From contig NZ_AP018042.1 in the NCBI RefSeq assembly GCF_002356295.1, positions 5,116,361 to 5,180,360 of the forward strand: 64,000 nucleotides of DNA. Direction: 5' to 3'. The notes under the pieces were generated by a model that saw only the letters and a list, made by a program, of their open reading frames with translations, had not been told where the DNA came from and made no database searches. Within the stretch, counting starts at the first letter, position 1. Every line of letters begins with the position of its first letter. This DNA comes from Labilibaculum antarcticum. GTDB taxonomy: Bacteria; Bacteroidota; Bacteroidia; Bacteroidales; Marinifilaceae. Made by a program: the position numbers and the translations under genes. Shown here piece after piece: positions 54,761-62,658 of the stretch.

Positions 54761-54776
54761 TTTATTCTAGCTATTA

Positions 54777-54917
54777 CTAAATTTCCCAAAAAAGTGCTAC
54801 GGCAGTTAAGCACAACCACCTATTATTTAATTCTACAAAAAAGTCCGCTCTTGCTGTCTGGTTGTTGTTTTCCCGAAAACAGCGTCGTCTAAAGTCTAAG
54901 GAGTTGAAAAAATTCAT
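54777..54917 (-). CDS. Arginine leader peptide 4 (module d)
   Basis: A 46-codon ORF beginning MNFFNSLDFRRRCFRENN. The Arg cluster is AGA CGA CGC TGT TTT CGG (codons 10-15), the same RRRCxR pattern as leader 1. It ends at a TAG 16 nt before the GNAT start codon. Unlike the other three it continues through its terminator-like hairpin (54788-54813), so a translating ribosome would melt that hairpin. Within the cluster, TGTTTT and AAAACA can pair around CGGG. It is the weakest of the four because of its length and the overlap. Confidence 0.6.
   Translation of the reverse strand: MNFFNSLDFRRRCFRENNNQTARADFFVELNNRWLCLTAVALFWEI
54788..54813 (-). terminator. Attenuator terminator d, last before the arginine genes
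   Basis: GTGCT (54794-54798) pairs with AGCAC (54809-54813), extended by AC/GT (54799-54800 with 54805-54806) across a 2-nt bulge. T6 follows on the minus strand. It is weaker than terminators a to c and lies inside leader ORF 4, 28 nt upstream of the GNAT start. Confidence 0.55.
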
Positions 54918-54939
54918 GTTTTTACTTTTTAGTTTATAC

Positions 54940-54972
54940 AAAAAAAGCTTCCCGTCCGAGAACAGTAAGCTT
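54940..54972 (-). terminator. Attenuator terminator c
   Basis: AAGCTT (54945-54950) pairs with AAGCTT (54967-54972); inside, after one mismatch, CTGT/ACGG pairs with one G-U. On the minus strand seven T follow. It starts 7 nt after the leader 3 stop codon. Confidence 0.72.
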
Positions 54973-54978
54973 ATTAAT

Positions 54979-55080
54979 TTATGATATTTCGATTACAGAA
55001 ATAGCAAGCTCATCCGTCCCTCCTGGGTAACAGTTACTACGCAAATGGCGTCGGCTTTCTGTATGGATAATTTGTTTCAT
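54979..55080 (-). CDS. Arginine leader peptide 3 (module c)
   Basis: A 33-codon ORF beginning MKQIIHTESRRHLRSNC. The cluster is AGC CGA CGC CAT TTG CGT AGT (S-R-R-H-L-R-S, codons 9-15), aligning with RRRRLRS of leader 2. The codons fold on themselves (ACGC/GCGT around CATTT). It stops 7 nt before terminator c. An AGCTT inside codons 24-25 could pair with the 5' AAGCT arm of the terminator, as an antiterminator would. Confidence 0.65.
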   Translation of the reverse strand: MKQIIHTESRRHLRSNCYPGGTDELAISVIEIS

Positions 55081-55104
55081 TTAGTTCTGTAATAATAAAA
55101 TTTC

Positions 55105-55140
55105 AAAAAAAAGGCTTACCGGTAAAAACGGTAAGCCTTT
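55105..55140 (-). terminator. Attenuator terminator b
   Basis: An 11-bp perfect stem (55110-55120 with 55130-55140, core GGCTTACC/GGTAAGCC) with a 9-nt loop, and T8 on the minus strand. It starts 16 nt after the leader 2 stop. A strong classical terminator. Confidence 0.93.
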
Positions 55141-55155
55141 AAATATTGTTGTTAA

Positions 55156-55242
55156 TCATTGATTACACGACAATACGACATCAACCGCTTTCCCTAAAGG
55201 AGATCTAAGTCGTCGTCGTCGTATGTTGTGAAATAAAATCAT
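55156..55242 (-). CDS. Arginine leader peptide 2 (module b)
   Basis: A 28-codon ORF beginning MILFHNIRRRRLRSPLGK. Four consecutive CGA Arg codons (8-11) and an AGA (13) make five Arg in six codons. The Arg-codon stretch ATACGAC (55218-55224) is perfectly complementary to GTCGTAT later in the same ORF (55173-55179), a 1:2-type pairing. CCTTTA at codons 15-16 matches TAAAGG at the foot of terminator b, a possible antiterminator. All the parts of a classical attenuator are present. Confidence 0.82.
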   Translation of the reverse strand: MILFHNIRRRRLRSPLGKAVDVVLSCNQ

Positions 55243-55273
55243 TTGTTCTGTTTTATACTATTATTTTGTTTTC

Positions 55274-55301
55274 AAAAAAAAGGCTTTCCGATATGGAAAG
55301 C
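55274..55301 (-). terminator. Attenuator terminator a
   Basis: A 7-bp perfect stem GCTTTCC/GGAAAGC (55283-55289 with 55295-55301), 5-nt loop, then C and T8 on the minus strand. It starts 31 nt after the leader 1 stop codon. Confidence 0.9.
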
Positions 55302-55331
55302 TTGGAAAATAACTACGCCAATGCTTATACC

Positions 55332-55388
55332 TTATCGTTTGGATAATGATCTAATACAACGTCGTCGAATAATTTGTAAATTTCCCAT
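55332..55388 (-). CDS. Arginine leader peptide 1 (module a)
   Basis: An 18-codon ORF, MGNLQIIRRRCIRSLSKR, with five Arg (CGA CGA CGT, AGA, CGA). AGAAGAAG precedes the ATG. It begins about 15 nt downstream of the expected start of transcription from the TATCTTTG promoter box, so it is the first ORF on the arginine mRNA. Terminator a follows. A 72-codon frame overlaps it in another frame but starts upstream of this promoter and shows no family. Confidence 0.8.
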   Translation of the reverse strand: MGNLQIIRRRCIRSLSKR

Positions 55389-55410
55389 GCTTCTTCTGTT
55401 TTGTTGGATA

Positions 55411-55418
55411 CAAAGATA
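55411..55418 (-). promoter_or_regulatory. Promoter -7 element of the arginine operon leader
   Basis: TATCTTTG on the minus strand is an exact TAnnTTTG match. No clear TTG at -33 (only a TTA about 22 nt upstream). No comparable box lies ahead of leaders 2 to 4, so one transcript should pass through all four modules. Confidence 0.6.
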
Positions 55419-55732
55419 ATCGCAAAAAAGAATAATATCCTAATAAAATTGCTTTTTTTTTCGTCACACATCCATTTATAACCTTTGCGGAAGAATTTTA
55501 TGACATTTCGCCAAACCAAGCTATCTGTACCCCCCCCCTCCATCTATTTATTATTTGTTCTTTTATTAAATAAAGGCTCAACTTGAAAACCTAGCAAAAA
55601 TCGGATCTGCCAACCTAAATTACAGCCTGTTATATATTTTTAACAGTTTAAAAACTTGTTTTTGAATAACCATTTATAAATTACCCCGTAAAATTGCATT
55701 AAGTATCAAAAATTAATAGAATTGAAAATATC

Positions 55733-56008
55733 ATGGAGTTAAAAAAAATTGTTGGATTTGTGTTGTTGGGCTTAGCTGTTGTTACTTTCTTCCTTTATCT
55801 CTCTTTACCTTTCATTTTAGCCGGATCTAATAAAATCATTCTTCTTACGGCTTCCGTTTACCTTCTTAATAAAGTTTTCTTTTATTCTTCGATCTACATT
55901 TTGGGAAAACAATTTATTTTAAAAGTTGGTAAATACCTTCCTAAATGGATTGAAAAACGATTATTAAAAATTTTAAAAGTACAACCTGTTGTTGAAAAGA
56001 ATAAATAA
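55733..56008 (+). CDS. Small membrane protein, transporter-suffix-domain-like
   Basis: This 91-residue protein has two predicted membrane segments (GFVLLGLAVVTFFLYLSLPFILAG and IILLTASVYLLNKVFFYSSIYILG), then a basic tail (KVGKYLPKWIEKRLLKILK). The pattern resembles small Bacteroidota proteins annotated as transporter suffix domain. Function unknown. A one-mismatch -7 box (TAAAATTG near 55690) may drive it. It is divergent from the arginine operon and 394 nt ahead of gltB. Confidence 0.6.
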   Translation: MELKKIVGFVLLGLAVVTFFLYLSLPFILAGSNKIILLTASVYLLNKVFFYSSIYILGKQFILKVGKYLPKWIEKRLLKILKVQPVVEKNK

Positions 56009-56189
56009 AATTCTGGATCACCCCCTCCTCTCCTAAACATAATTATTTTATTAGGTTTTTCTTGCTCCCATCGGAGACAGATTATCCTTTTTTGTTAAGG
56101 GTCTGTAAATCACGAAACCCTTCGCAATGACAAATATCATGTTTTTTTCACTTTTCAAACGTTTCCGTAACATTACTTAACAATAATAA

Positions 56190-56221
56190 TTGCATATATC
56201 AATTTATTTAGGTTATATTTG
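56190..56221 (+). promoter_or_regulatory. Promoter of gltBD
   Basis: TTG (56190-56192) and TATATTTG (56214-56221) are separated by 21 nt, an exact consensus match. It predicts a 5' untranslated leader of about 170 nt. Confidence 0.72.
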
Positions 56222-56278
56222 TGCAACGGATTAGACAAGCAAAAAATTAGTCACCTTTAAACTTGGGTGTTTCTTGAG

Positions 56279-56360
56279 TAAGGACTACGACTATCGGATT
56301 TTTAAAAGTCGTTACCTGATGATATAGAATGGGGATTTCTATATGTTTCTTATGTCCTTA
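56279..56360 (+). ncRNA. Candidate three-way-junction regulatory RNA in the gltB leader
   Basis: Three nested perfect stems: P1 TAAGGAC/GTCCTTA (56279-56285 with 56354-56360), P2 ACGACT/AGTCGT (56287-56292 with 56307-56312) and P3 ATATAGAA/TTCTATAT (56322-56329 with 56337-56344). Joining strands are 1, 9 and 9 nt. The layout is that of many riboswitch aptamers, but I recognise no named class and there is no U-run terminator after it. It ends 41 nt before the gltB start. Confidence 0.45.
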
Positions 56361-56401
56361 AGTTTAAAAGACAAAATCACTACCTGGCTTCGCACTAAAA
56401 A

Positions 56402-59400
56402 TTGCCTATGCGAAACCTTAGACCAAAACAACAGGGTCTTTACGACCCTGAAAACGAACATGACAATTGTGGGATTGGCTTTGTAGCCAATATTAAAGGA
56501 AAGAAATCTTTCGAGATTATCACTCGTGGACTGGAGGTTCTATGCAATATGGAACACCGTGGTGCTCGTGGTGCTGATAATGTGAGTGGTGATGGAGCTG
56601 GTATTTTGATGCAGTTACCTCACAATTTCTTCAAAAAAATTGGAATCAAGCTTCCTTTAGCAGGAAGATATGGTACCGGTTTAATTTTCTTGCCAAAAGA
56701 CGAAATCGAAGAAAAATTCTGTCTTGAAGTTCTTATTCAAATTCTTGAGGAAGAAGGATTGGAATTTCTTGAATTACGTGATGTCCCTACGGATACTAAT
56801 GCAATTGGAGAAATTGCAAGACAATCAGAACCAACAATCAAACAAATTTTTGTTGGCGGAAATTACGAACAGGATGATTTAGAGCGTCGACTCTACTTGG
56901 CTAGAAAACAAGCTGAAAGCTATGTACGTGCAACCAAAATGAAAGAGAAAGAGATGTTTTACATGCCAAGTCTCTCTTCAAAAGTTTTGGTATATAAAGG
57001 AATGTTTGCAAGTGACCAATTGGGGAAATACTATAGTGATCTTCAGGATCCGCGCATGGAAAGCGCTATTGCTATGGTTCACTCGCGTTTCAGTACTAAC
57101 ACATTCCCTTCTTGGGATTTAGCTCAACCCTTCCGTATTGTAGCACACAATGGTGAAATAAATACAATTAAAGGAAACCGCTTATGGATGCAGGCACGTG
57201 AATCTCTATTAAAATCAGAGGTGTTTGGTGATGACATCAAAAAATTATTTCCTGTAGTTGAACCTAACAAAAGTGATTCTGCGTCTTTTGATAATGTTCT
57301 TGAGTTTTTATTCTTAACTGGTAGAAGTTTGCCACATGCATTGAGTATGATGGTACCTGAATCATGGAATGGAAAAAATCCAATTCCAGATAGTTTAAAA
57401 GCTTTTTACGAATATCATTCCACCTTTATGGAACCTTGGGATGGTCCAGCTTCTTTAGTATTCTCGGATGGAAGATACATTGGAGGAACATTGGATAGAA
57501 ATGGATTACGTCCTTCTCGTTATGTAATCACTCAAGATGACATGATTGTAATGGGGTCTGAAGTTGGTATTCAACACTTTAAACCAGAAGAAATAAAAGA
57601 AAAAGGAAGATTAAGACCAGGGAAGTTGTTACTCGTTGATACACAGCTTGGAATAATCATTCCTGATCAAGAGGTGAAGTCTCAATTGACTTATCGTAAC
57701 CCTTATCAAAATTGGTTAAAGGAAAACCGCTTGGATTTAAAATCAATTCCAGTAGAAAAACGTGTTCCTTCTGATATTGGCGATCAATTCGAAATCTGTC
57801 AGAAGACATTCAACTATTGCAAAGAAGATTTTGAAAGAGTTCTTCTTCCTATGGCAACTGGAGCACAGGAACCCGTAGGATCTATGGGTAATGATGCCCC
57901 AATACCTGTATTATCACCTAAGCCACAGCTATTTTTCAATTACTTTCGCCAATTATTTGCTCAGGTAACGAACCCTCCTATTGATTCAATTCGAGAGAAT
58001 TTGGTAATGGACTTAACCAATTATATTGGATCTGTTCAGAAGAATCTTTTGGATGAAACAGCTCAGCATTGTAAATTGATTCGTTTCAAAAGCCCGCTAA
58101 TTACGAATACTGACCTTGGGAAAATTAAAAAGTTAAAGCATGAGGAATTCAGACATAAGTCGATTGATATTCTGTTTAAGGCATCGGAAAATGGAGCTGG
58201 ATTAGAAAGCGCTTTGGATACTATTTGTCAATTAGCTGAAGATGCAGTTGATGAGCAGAAGAATTACATTATTCTGACAGATAGGAATATCTCTAGTTCA
58301 ATGGCTCCCATTCCTGTTCTTTTAGCGGTTGCTGCGGTTCATCATCATTTAATAAAGAAGAGAAAGAGAATGCAGATCGGTCTTGTTGTGGAAACAGGTG
58401 AGGCTCGTGAAGTAAATCATATCGCTTTATTAATTGCTTATGGTGCCAGTGTTATTAACCCATATATGAGTTATGCGGTTATCGACAAGTTGGTAAAAGA
58501 TGGACGAATTAGTCTTGAATACAAAACTGCTCGTAAAAACTATATAAAAGCCGTTGATAAAGGTCTGCTTAAGGTGATGTCTAAAATGGGTATTTCAACC
58601 ATTGGAAGTTATCTTGGCGCTCAAATCTATGAGGCTTTAGGAGTTAGCAAGGAAGTTATTGATAAATATTTCACTGGTACTATTTCAAGAATTGAAGGTA
58701 TTGGTTTAAAAGAAATTTCAGAAGAAGTTCTTTGTCATCACAAAAAGGCTTATTCCGAAGCAGATCCTTTCGACAATCAGGATTTATTGACCAATAATGG
58801 AAATATTCATTATCGTAAAAATGGAGAACCACATAGTTGGAATCCTGAAACAATTGGACTTTTGCAATGGGCAACCAGAACAAACGATTTTAGTAAATTC
58901 AAGGAATATAGTACGATTGTAAATAAAGAGACAGCGTCACCTAATTTCTTGAGAGGATTTTTTGATTATAAATCGAATCCAATTGATATTAGTGAAGTTG
59001 AGCCAGTTGAAAACATCATGAAAAGATTTTGTACTGGTGCCATGTCTTATGGTTCCATTTCAAAAGAGGCTCATGAGACTTTGGCCATTGCAATGAATAA
59101 AATTGGTGGCAGAAGTAATACTGGTGAAGGCGGAGAAAGTTCAAAGCGATTCTATACAAGCGCAAGAAGTTCTATCAAACAAATTGCATCGGGCCGATTT
59201 GGTGTAAACACAGAATACCTTGTAAATGCAGATGAATTACAGATTAAAGTAGCTCAAGGTGCTAAGCCCGGAGAAGGTGGTCAGTTGCCAGGATTTAAGG
59301 TTGATAACGTTATTGCTAAACTGAGGAATTCAACTCCTGGGATTACATTGATCTCTCCTCCTCCACATCATGACATCTACTCAATTGAAGATTTAGCACA

Positions 59401-60928
59401 GCTGATTTTCGACTTGAAAAATGTAAATCCAACGGCTTGTGTAAGTGTTAAGCTGGTATCTGAAAATGGTGTTGGTACGGTTGCTGCCGGTGTTGCTAAA
59501 GCGAATGCCGATTTGATTGTAATTGCTGGTTGTGAAGGTGGCACAGGTGCTAGTCCTTTAGGTTCAATTAAGCATACAGGGCTACCTGTTGAGTTGGGAT
59601 TAGCTGAGGCACAGCAAACACTTGTAATGAACGACTTGCGTGGCCGTGTTAAATTACAAACCGATGGACAATTAAAAACTGGTAGAGATATCGTTTCAAT
59701 GGCCTTACTGGGAGCTGAAGAGTTTGGGTTTGCTACAAGTGCATTAATTGTACTGGGATGTGTTATGATGCGTAAATGTCACCTAAACACATGTCCTGTC
59801 GGAATTGCAACTCAAAATAAGGAGCTTAGAGAAAAATTCCTTGGACGTTCTGAATGGCTTGTGAACTACTTCACTTTCCTAGGAGAAGAATGTCGTGAAT
59901 TAATGGCTGAACTTGGAATACGAAAATTTGATGATTTGGTGGGGCGATCTGATTTATTAACAAAACGTAAAAATATTGATAGTTGGAAAGCAAAAACGGT
60001 TAGTATCGAGAACCTGATTCACTTGCCTAAAACAGAAGGACACACAATAAATGGTGCAAACTCTAAAATAAAGTCAATTGGCGAGGTTCTTGATCATGAT
60101 TTGATCAAACAATCTGCGAAGGCTTTGCATGATGGAGAAAAAGTATGGATCGATCATAAAATCAACAATACAGACAGAACCACAGGAGCTATGCTTTCGG
60201 GTAAAGTTGCTTTACTAAAACCTAAAAGAGTTCTGGAAGAGGATACAATTAACTGCATCTTTAGAGGATCTGCCGGACAAAGTTTTGGAGCTTTTCTTGA
60301 ACAGGGAATTACTTTCCGTTTGGTTGGTGACTCTAATGATTACTTTGGAAAAGGTTTATCGGGAGGAAAATTAGTTGTGTATCCTTCGGAGAAAAGCAAA
60401 TTCAAACCAGAGGAACAAATTGTTATTGGAAATACGGCACTTTATGGTGCAACTAGTGGATCGGCCTATATAAGAGGAATGGCTGGAGAACGTTTTTGTG
60501 TTCGTAATTCTGGTGGAATTGCAGTTGTTGAAGGTGTTGGTGATCATGGTTGTGAATACATGACCGGAGGTCGAGTTGTAATTCTTGGTAAAACAGGAAG
60601 AAACTTTGCGGCTGGTATGAGTGGAGGAATCGCGTATGTCCTTAATATGGAAGGCCGATTGGATTATTTCTGCAATAAAAGTCTTGTTTCACTTGAACCT
60701 GTTGAAAATTTGTATGATGTTCATGAACTACAAGCAATGATCCACGAACATTTGTTATTAACACAGAGTAGTGTTGCCTCGAAGATACTAACTCATTGGG
60801 AAGAATATCTGCCACATTTCGTGAAAGTTATTCCTTACGAGTATAAGAAAGTACTTGAGGAGAAAAAACTGAAGAAGATTCGTCGAAAATTAAAGGGGAC
60901 ACAATCTCAAACTGAAGTTCACGAGTAA
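56402..60928 (+). CDS. gltB: Glutamate synthase (NADPH), large subunit
   Basis: The product has 1,508 residues. A short propeptide (about 22 residues, NLRPKQQGLYDPENEHD) precedes the N-terminal nucleophile Cys in NCGIGFVANIKG, the type II glutaminase. A central domain follows, then the FMN-binding synthase barrel (GAMSYGSISKEAHETLAIAM, GEGGESSKRF, AGCEGGTGASPLGS) with the 3Fe-4S cysteines in CVMMRKCHLNTCPVG, and a C-terminal beta-helix (GNTALYGATSGSAYIRG, GGRVVILGKTGRNFAAGMSG). It makes two glutamates from glutamine and 2-oxoglutarate. It is operonic with gltD (80 nt apart), and its leader may fold into a regulatory RNA. Confidence 0.96.
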   Translation: MPMRNLRPKQQGLYDPENEHDNCGIGFVANIKGKKSFEIITRGLEVLCNMEHRGARGADNVSGDGAGILMQLPHNFFKKIGIKLPLAGRYGTGLIFLPKDEIEEKFCLEVLIQILEEEGLEFLELRDVPTDTNAIGEIARQSEPTIKQIFVGGNYEQDDLERRLYLARKQAESYVRATKMKEKEMFYMPSLSSKVLVYKGMFASDQLGKYYSDLQDPRMESAIAMVHSRFSTNTFPSWDLAQPFRIVAHNGEINTIKGNRLWMQARESLLKSEVFGDDIKKLFPVVEPNKSDSASFDNVLEFLFLTGRSLPHALSMMVPESWNGKNPIPDSLKAFYEYHSTFMEPWDGPASLVFSDGRYIGGTLDRNGLRPSRYVITQDDMIVMGSEVGIQHFKPEEIKEKGRLRPGKLLLVDTQLGIIIPDQEVKSQLTYRNPYQNWLKENRLDLKSIPVEKRVPSDIGDQFEICQKTFNYCKEDFERVLLPMATGAQEPVGSMGNDAPIPVLSPKPQLFFNYFRQLFAQVTNPPIDSIRENLVMDLTNYIGSVQKNLLDETAQHCKLIRFKSPLITNTDLGKIKKLKHEEFRHKSIDILFKASENGAGLESALDTICQLAEDAVDEQKNYIILTDRNISSSMAPIPVLLAVAAVHHHLIKKRKRMQIGLVVETGEAREVNHIALLIAYGASVINPYMSYAVIDKLVKDGRISLEYKTARKNYIKAVDKGLLKVMSKMGISTIGSYLGAQIYEALGVSKEVIDKYFTGTISRIEGIGLKEISEEVLCHHKKAYSEADPFDNQDLLTNNGNIHYRKNGEPHSWNPETIGLLQWATRTNDFSKFKEYSTIVNKETASPNFLRGFFDYKSNPIDISEVEPVENIMKRFCTGAMSYGSISKEAHETLAIAMNKIGGRSNTGEGGESSKRFYTSARSSIKQIASGRFGVNTEYLVNADELQIKVAQGAKPGEGGQLPGFKVDNVIAKLRNSTPGITLISPPPHHDIYSIEDLAQLIFDLKNVNPTACVSVKLVSENGVGTVAAGVAKANADLIVIAGCEGGTGASPLGSIKHTGLPVELGLAEAQQTLVMNDLRGRVKLQTDGQLKTGRDIVSMALLGAEEFGFATSALIVLGCVMMRKCHLNTCPVGIATQNKELREKFLGRSEWLVNYFTFLGEECRELMAELGIRKFDDLVGRSDLLTKRKNIDSWKAKTVSIENLIHLPKTEGHTINGANSKIKSIGEVLDHDLIKQSAKALHDGEKVWIDHKINNTDRTTGAMLSGKVALLKPKRVLEEDTINCIFRGSAGQSFGAFLEQGITFRLVGDSNDYFGKGLSGGKLVVYPSEKSKFKPEEQIVIGNTALYGATSGSAYIRGMAGERFCVRNSGGIAVVEGVGDHGCEYMTGGRVVILGKTGRNFAAGMSGGIAYVLNMEGRLDYFCNKSLVSLEPVENLYDVHELQAMIHEHLLLTQSSVASKILTHWEEYLPHFVKVIPYEYKKVLEEKKLKKIRRKLKGTQSQTEVHE

Positions 60929-61008
60929 TTAAATTTTAAGGAAAGGTGAAAACAGAAATCGATCCTTTCCTTTAATTACGACACTATTCATTAACAAACA
61001 GAACGATT

Positions 61009-62430
61009 ATGGGAAATCCGAAAGGTTTTTTAGAAATAAAAAGAAAAGACGCCGGCTATCGTGCGGTAAGAGATAGAGTTGGCGATTTTGGAGAAGTTGA
61101 ACAAACATTGAATCTTGATGATAGAATAGATCAGGCAGCCAGATGTATGGATTGCGGTGTTCCTTTTTGTCATTGGGCTTGTCCTACGGCCAGTAAAATT
61201 CCAGAATGGCAGGATGCTGTATATAGAGAGAATTGGGAAGAGGCAAGTCAAATTTTGCATTCGACGAACAGCTTTCCTGAATTTACCGGAAGAATTTGTC
61301 CAGCGCCATGCGAAAAATCTTGTGTGCTCGCATTGCACAATTCGCCGGTAACGATACGTGAAAATGAAGCTGCCGTGATCGAAAAGGCGTTTGAGTACGG
61401 GTATATAAAAGCTCGTCCACCTAAAAAACGTACGGGTAAAAAGATCGCTGTAATTGGATCAGGACCTGCAGGATTATCGGTTGCCGATCTTCTAAACAGA
61501 GCTGGTCACAACGTAACTGTATTTGAAAAAGATGATGCGATTGGTGGATTACTTCGTTACGGGATACCTAATTTTAAATTAGACAAAGGTGTCATTGATC
61601 GACGGTTGGAACTTTTTGTTGAAGAAGGAATCGAATTCAAAATCAATCAGGATGTAGGTGGAAAAGTTTCCTTTAAAGAATTGGAAGCTGAATATGATGC
61701 AGTTTGTTTGGCAATTGGTGCTATGAAACCTCGTGATTTATCGATTAAAGGTCGCGAACTGGAAGGTGTTCATTTTGCAATGGATTTTCTGAAACAACAA
61801 AATAAACTGATACGTGGTGATGAATTTACCAAGGAAGAAAGAATATCAGCTAAAGGCAAAAATGTTGTCGTTATTGGTGGAGGAGATACCGGTTCTGACT
61901 GTGTTGGAACTTCAATTCGTCAAAAGGCAAAGTCTGTTTTACAGATAGAGTTAATGCCAAAACCACCTGAAGAAAGAAAAGAATCCAACCCATGGCCTTA
62001 TTGGCCGCAAACCTTAAGAACTTCAAGTTCTCACCTTGAGGGCTGCGAGAGAAGATGGTCGCTTAGTTCTAAGGAGATTATAGGTGAAGAAGGAAAGGTG
62101 AAAAAACTTACCATCACCCAAATTGAATGGACTAAGGATGAAAAGGGACAATTCAAAATGAATGAAGTTGCTGGAACGGAAGAAACGATTGATGCTGATT
62201 TAGTTTTATTAGCGATGGGATTTGTTCATCCGGTGCACGAAGGACTGGTAAACGAATTAGGACTTGAATTAGACGGAAGAGGCAATATTAAGACTGATGC
62301 CAAAGGTCAAACTTCAAATTCGAAAATTTTCTGTTCAGGTGATGCAACAACAGGTGCCAGTTTGGTTGTACGTGCGTTGGATCACGGACGCAAAACAGCT
62401 CTGGGTATTCATCAATATCTTATAGCATAA
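61009..62430 (+). CDS. gltD: Glutamate synthase, small subunit
   Basis: This 473-residue flavoprotein feeds NADPH electrons to GltB. The N-terminal part holds the iron-sulfur cysteines (RCMDCGVPFCHWACPTAS, then RICPAPCEKSC). The FAD-binding GxGxxG is in AVIGSGPAGLSVADLLNRAG and the NADPH site in VVVIGGGDTGSDCVGTS. The C-terminal KIFCSGDATTGASLVVRA binds FAD. Length and motif order are standard. It ends the unit; a strong terminator follows. Confidence 0.96.
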   Translation: MGNPKGFLEIKRKDAGYRAVRDRVGDFGEVEQTLNLDDRIDQAARCMDCGVPFCHWACPTASKIPEWQDAVYRENWEEASQILHSTNSFPEFTGRICPAPCEKSCVLALHNSPVTIRENEAAVIEKAFEYGYIKARPPKKRTGKKIAVIGSGPAGLSVADLLNRAGHNVTVFEKDDAIGGLLRYGIPNFKLDKGVIDRRLELFVEEGIEFKINQDVGGKVSFKELEAEYDAVCLAIGAMKPRDLSIKGRELEGVHFAMDFLKQQNKLIRGDEFTKEERISAKGKNVVVIGGGDTGSDCVGTSIRQKAKSVLQIELMPKPPEERKESNPWPYWPQTLRTSSSHLEGCERRWSLSSKEIIGEEGKVKKLTITQIEWTKDEKGQFKMNEVAGTEETIDADLVLLAMGFVHPVHEGLVNELGLELDGRGNIKTDAKGQTSNSKIFCSGDATTGASLVVRALDHGRKTALGIHQYLIA

Positions 62431-62475
62431 ATTAATGAGCAATAAGTAAACACTAGACATAGGCAGTTAAGTGGT

Positions 62476-62519
62476 AAGAACCGATAGTTTAATCTCGACA
62501 AGGATGACTATCGGTTCTT
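62476..62519 (+). terminator. Intrinsic terminator of gltBD
   Basis: A 13-bp perfect stem (62476-62488 with 62507-62519, core GAACCGATAGT/ACTATCGGTTC) with an 18-nt loop, then TTGTATTTTG. It lies 46 nt after the gltD stop. Confidence 0.88.
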
Positions 62520-62602
62520 TGTATTTTGTATTTATACACAAGTTTGATATTGATTATTAAATATTTACAGGAATACTAACGATTTGTTTTGATTATAAAA
62601 TG

Positions 62603-62637
62603 TTGTTAGAATTCAAGAAAATTACTTACTATCTTTG
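62603..62637 (+). promoter_or_regulatory. Promoter of the DUF6155-type gene
   Basis: TATCTTTG (62630-62637) is an exact -7 match. TTG (62603-62605) is 24 nt upstream, slightly long. The box is 21 nt before the start codon. Confidence 0.55.
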
Positions 62638-62658
62638 CGTTTTAAATTTTGAGAGCAA

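Larger units (their letters stand above)
56009..56401 (+). other. Intergenic region ahead of gltB, 393 bp
   Basis: No gene. In order: a hairpin-poor AT-rich part; a fragment AATCACGAAACCCTTCGCAATGACA near 56110-56135 whose end resembles a dispersed intergenic repeat seen in many genomes (low confidence); the gltB promoter (56190-56221); a short CACC/GGTG hairpin (56252-56269); and the three-way-junction element described separately. Confidence 0.5.

Noticed and set aside
55325-55543. 72-codon minus-strand frame overlapping arginine leader 1
   Set aside because: It begins in a run of C/G, contains the predicted promoter and leader 1 in another frame, and shows no family resemblance. The 18-codon leader explains the region better.
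56343-56485. 47-codon frame starting inside the gltB leader and overlapping gltB
   Set aside because: No amino-acid bias linked to glutamate or glutamine and no motif; the overlap with the real gltB N-terminus explains its openness.
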